NCBI GenBank assembly: GCA_016291275.1
Contig: JAEEWY010000099.1
Coordinates: 1 to 5,735, forward strand
Direction: 5' to 3'
Source: Methanobrevibacter sp.
GTDB lineage: Archaea > Methanobacteriota > Methanobacteria > Methanobacteriales > Methanobacteriaceae
DNA: 5,735 nt
Of this stretch, positions 5,231 through 5,735 are shown one piece after another (position 1 is the first letter of the stretch; each line of letters opens with the position of its first letter). The notes beneath the pieces were generated by a model. That model did no database searches and was not told the origin of the DNA. It was given only the letters and a program-made list of their open reading frames with translations. Position numbers and translations under genes: made by a program.

Positions 5231-5735
5231 TTATATTTTATATTCAATATTCAATAATTCTTCTTTTTTCTTTTCAAACTCTTCTTTAGTCAAATAACCT
5301 TTTTCAAAGAGTTCTGCATAGTTCAATAATTCCTCTGCAGGTGAGAATTCAATATTGAAAACCACTTTTTTATGATGGCATCTGCATTTGCCATGTCCAT
5401 GCTTATGACATTTGCATTTGTCTTTATCATGCTTGTGGTGGCACTTTCCTTTACCTTTTCCATGTCTATGCTTTTTATGATGACATTTTGAGTATTCTTC
5501 TTCGTCATCATCTTCTTTATCTTTTATCTTTTCTCTATTTGCCTTAATGCCAAAGACCTTATTAGAGTCATCATATTCCTTGGATTGGAAGTATTTTTTA
5601 TTTTGAGACTTTTTATTCTCTTCTTTCATATCTTCTTCAATCTCTTTTTGAACACTTTCCATTTGCTTTTTAAAGCTTTCCCTTAATGCGTCAGTTGGAT
5701 TCAATTCATTTATGTCAAGATCTTTAGTGTCATCA
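5231..5735 (-). CDS. Cys/His-rich protein with C-terminal SHOCT-like domain (N-terminus off window)
   Basis: The minus-strand frame is open to the window edge, with residues DDTKDLDINEL before the TTG at 5702-5704, so that TTG is probably not the start and 167 residues are the visible C-terminal part. Counting from that TTG: residues 1-72 are highly charged and probably helical or disordered (Lys/Glu-rich, with an acidic run EDDDEEE at 64-70). Residues 74-111 hold 6 Cys and 12 His among Lys and Gly (CHHKK, CHHKH, CKCHKHGHG, CRCHH), a strong sign of metal binding. Residues 121-151 (SPAEELLNYAELFEKGYL, then TKEEFEKKKEELL) match a SHOCT domain, a short helical-hairpin module often at protein ends. 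No membrane segment or signal is visible, though the N-terminus is missing. I infer a soluble metal-binding or metal-buffering protein; zinc, nickel or copper cannot be told apart by sequence. It is convergent with the TPR gene. Confidence 0.8.
   Translation of the reverse strand, partial: DDTKDLDINELNPTDALRESFKKQMESVQKEIEEDMKEENKKSQNKKYFQSKEYDDSNKVFGIKANREKIKDKEDDDEEEYSKCHHKKHRHGKGKGKCHHKHDKDKCKCHKHGHGKCRCHHKKVVFNIEFSPAEELLNYAELFEKGYLTKEEFEKKKEELLNIEYKI

Noticed and set aside
5323..5511. Minus-strand 62-codon frame overlapping the Cys/His-rich gene
   Set aside because: Same strand, different frame; it arises from the repetitive His/Lys codons of the real gene. The main frame has the SHOCT match and runs off the window.
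5231..5704. TTG at 5702-5704 as the true start of the SHOCT-domain gene
   Set aside because: The frame continues open to the window edge and no ribosome site precedes the TTG, so the true start is probably beyond the window.
1..5735. CRISPR array, tRNA or rRNA gene, insertion sequence or phage attachment site
   Set aside because: I saw no spaced direct repeats of CRISPR length, no cloverleaf-like GC-rich segment, no transposase or terminal inverted repeats, and no integrase in the window.

Overview
The window is AT-rich throughout. It has short purine-rich ribosome binding sites (aaggag, aaggggat, aggagg) 7-8 bases before ATG starts, archaeal-style TATA boxes and T-rich gene ends. Its gene set (archaeal-type GatC, a stand-alone ACT-domain protein, a short homoserine dehydrogenase and an ApgM-family protein) points to a methanogenic archaeon of the Methanobacteriales. 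Methanobrevibacter is the best guess; I infer this from base composition and gene order and cannot prove it. From memory, Methanothermobacter carries the same four functions side by side.

Layout. The + strand opens with the C-terminal end of a multi-pass membrane acyltransferase (1-414, cut by the window edge). After an AT-rich gap comes a tight three-gene unit: gatC (601-816), an ACT-domain protein (861-1346) and homoserine dehydrogenase (1358-2374). This unit ends in a hairpin plus T-run that overlaps the hom stop codon. A 133-base gap carrying three AGATTAT repeats at an exact 10-base period separates it from an ApgM-family gene (2508-3719), which also ends in a stop-overlapping hairpin plus T-run. 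A monocistronic gene with a clear TATA box then encodes a TPR protein ending in a cold-shock-like domain (3933-5126). A convergent minus-strand gene (5231-5735, N-terminus off the window) encodes a protein with a Cys/His-rich segment and a C-terminal SHOCT-like domain. An 11-bp hairpin sits between the two convergent genes.

How the genes fit together. The centre looks like an aspartate-family cluster. Homoserine dehydrogenase makes homoserine. The separate ACT protein is the obvious candidate for an amino-acid-sensing regulatory subunit, because this Hom lacks the usual C-terminal ACT domain. The ApgM-family protein is likely not the glycolytic mutase: its motifs and position beside hom fit the subgroup proposed as an alternative homoserine kinase, which would supply O-phosphohomoserine for threonine. 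GatC belongs to the amidotransferase that converts Asp-tRNA(Asn) to Asn-tRNA(Asn), another aspartate-derived step. The two genes at the right end are unrelated to this pathway and are the least characterised part of the window.
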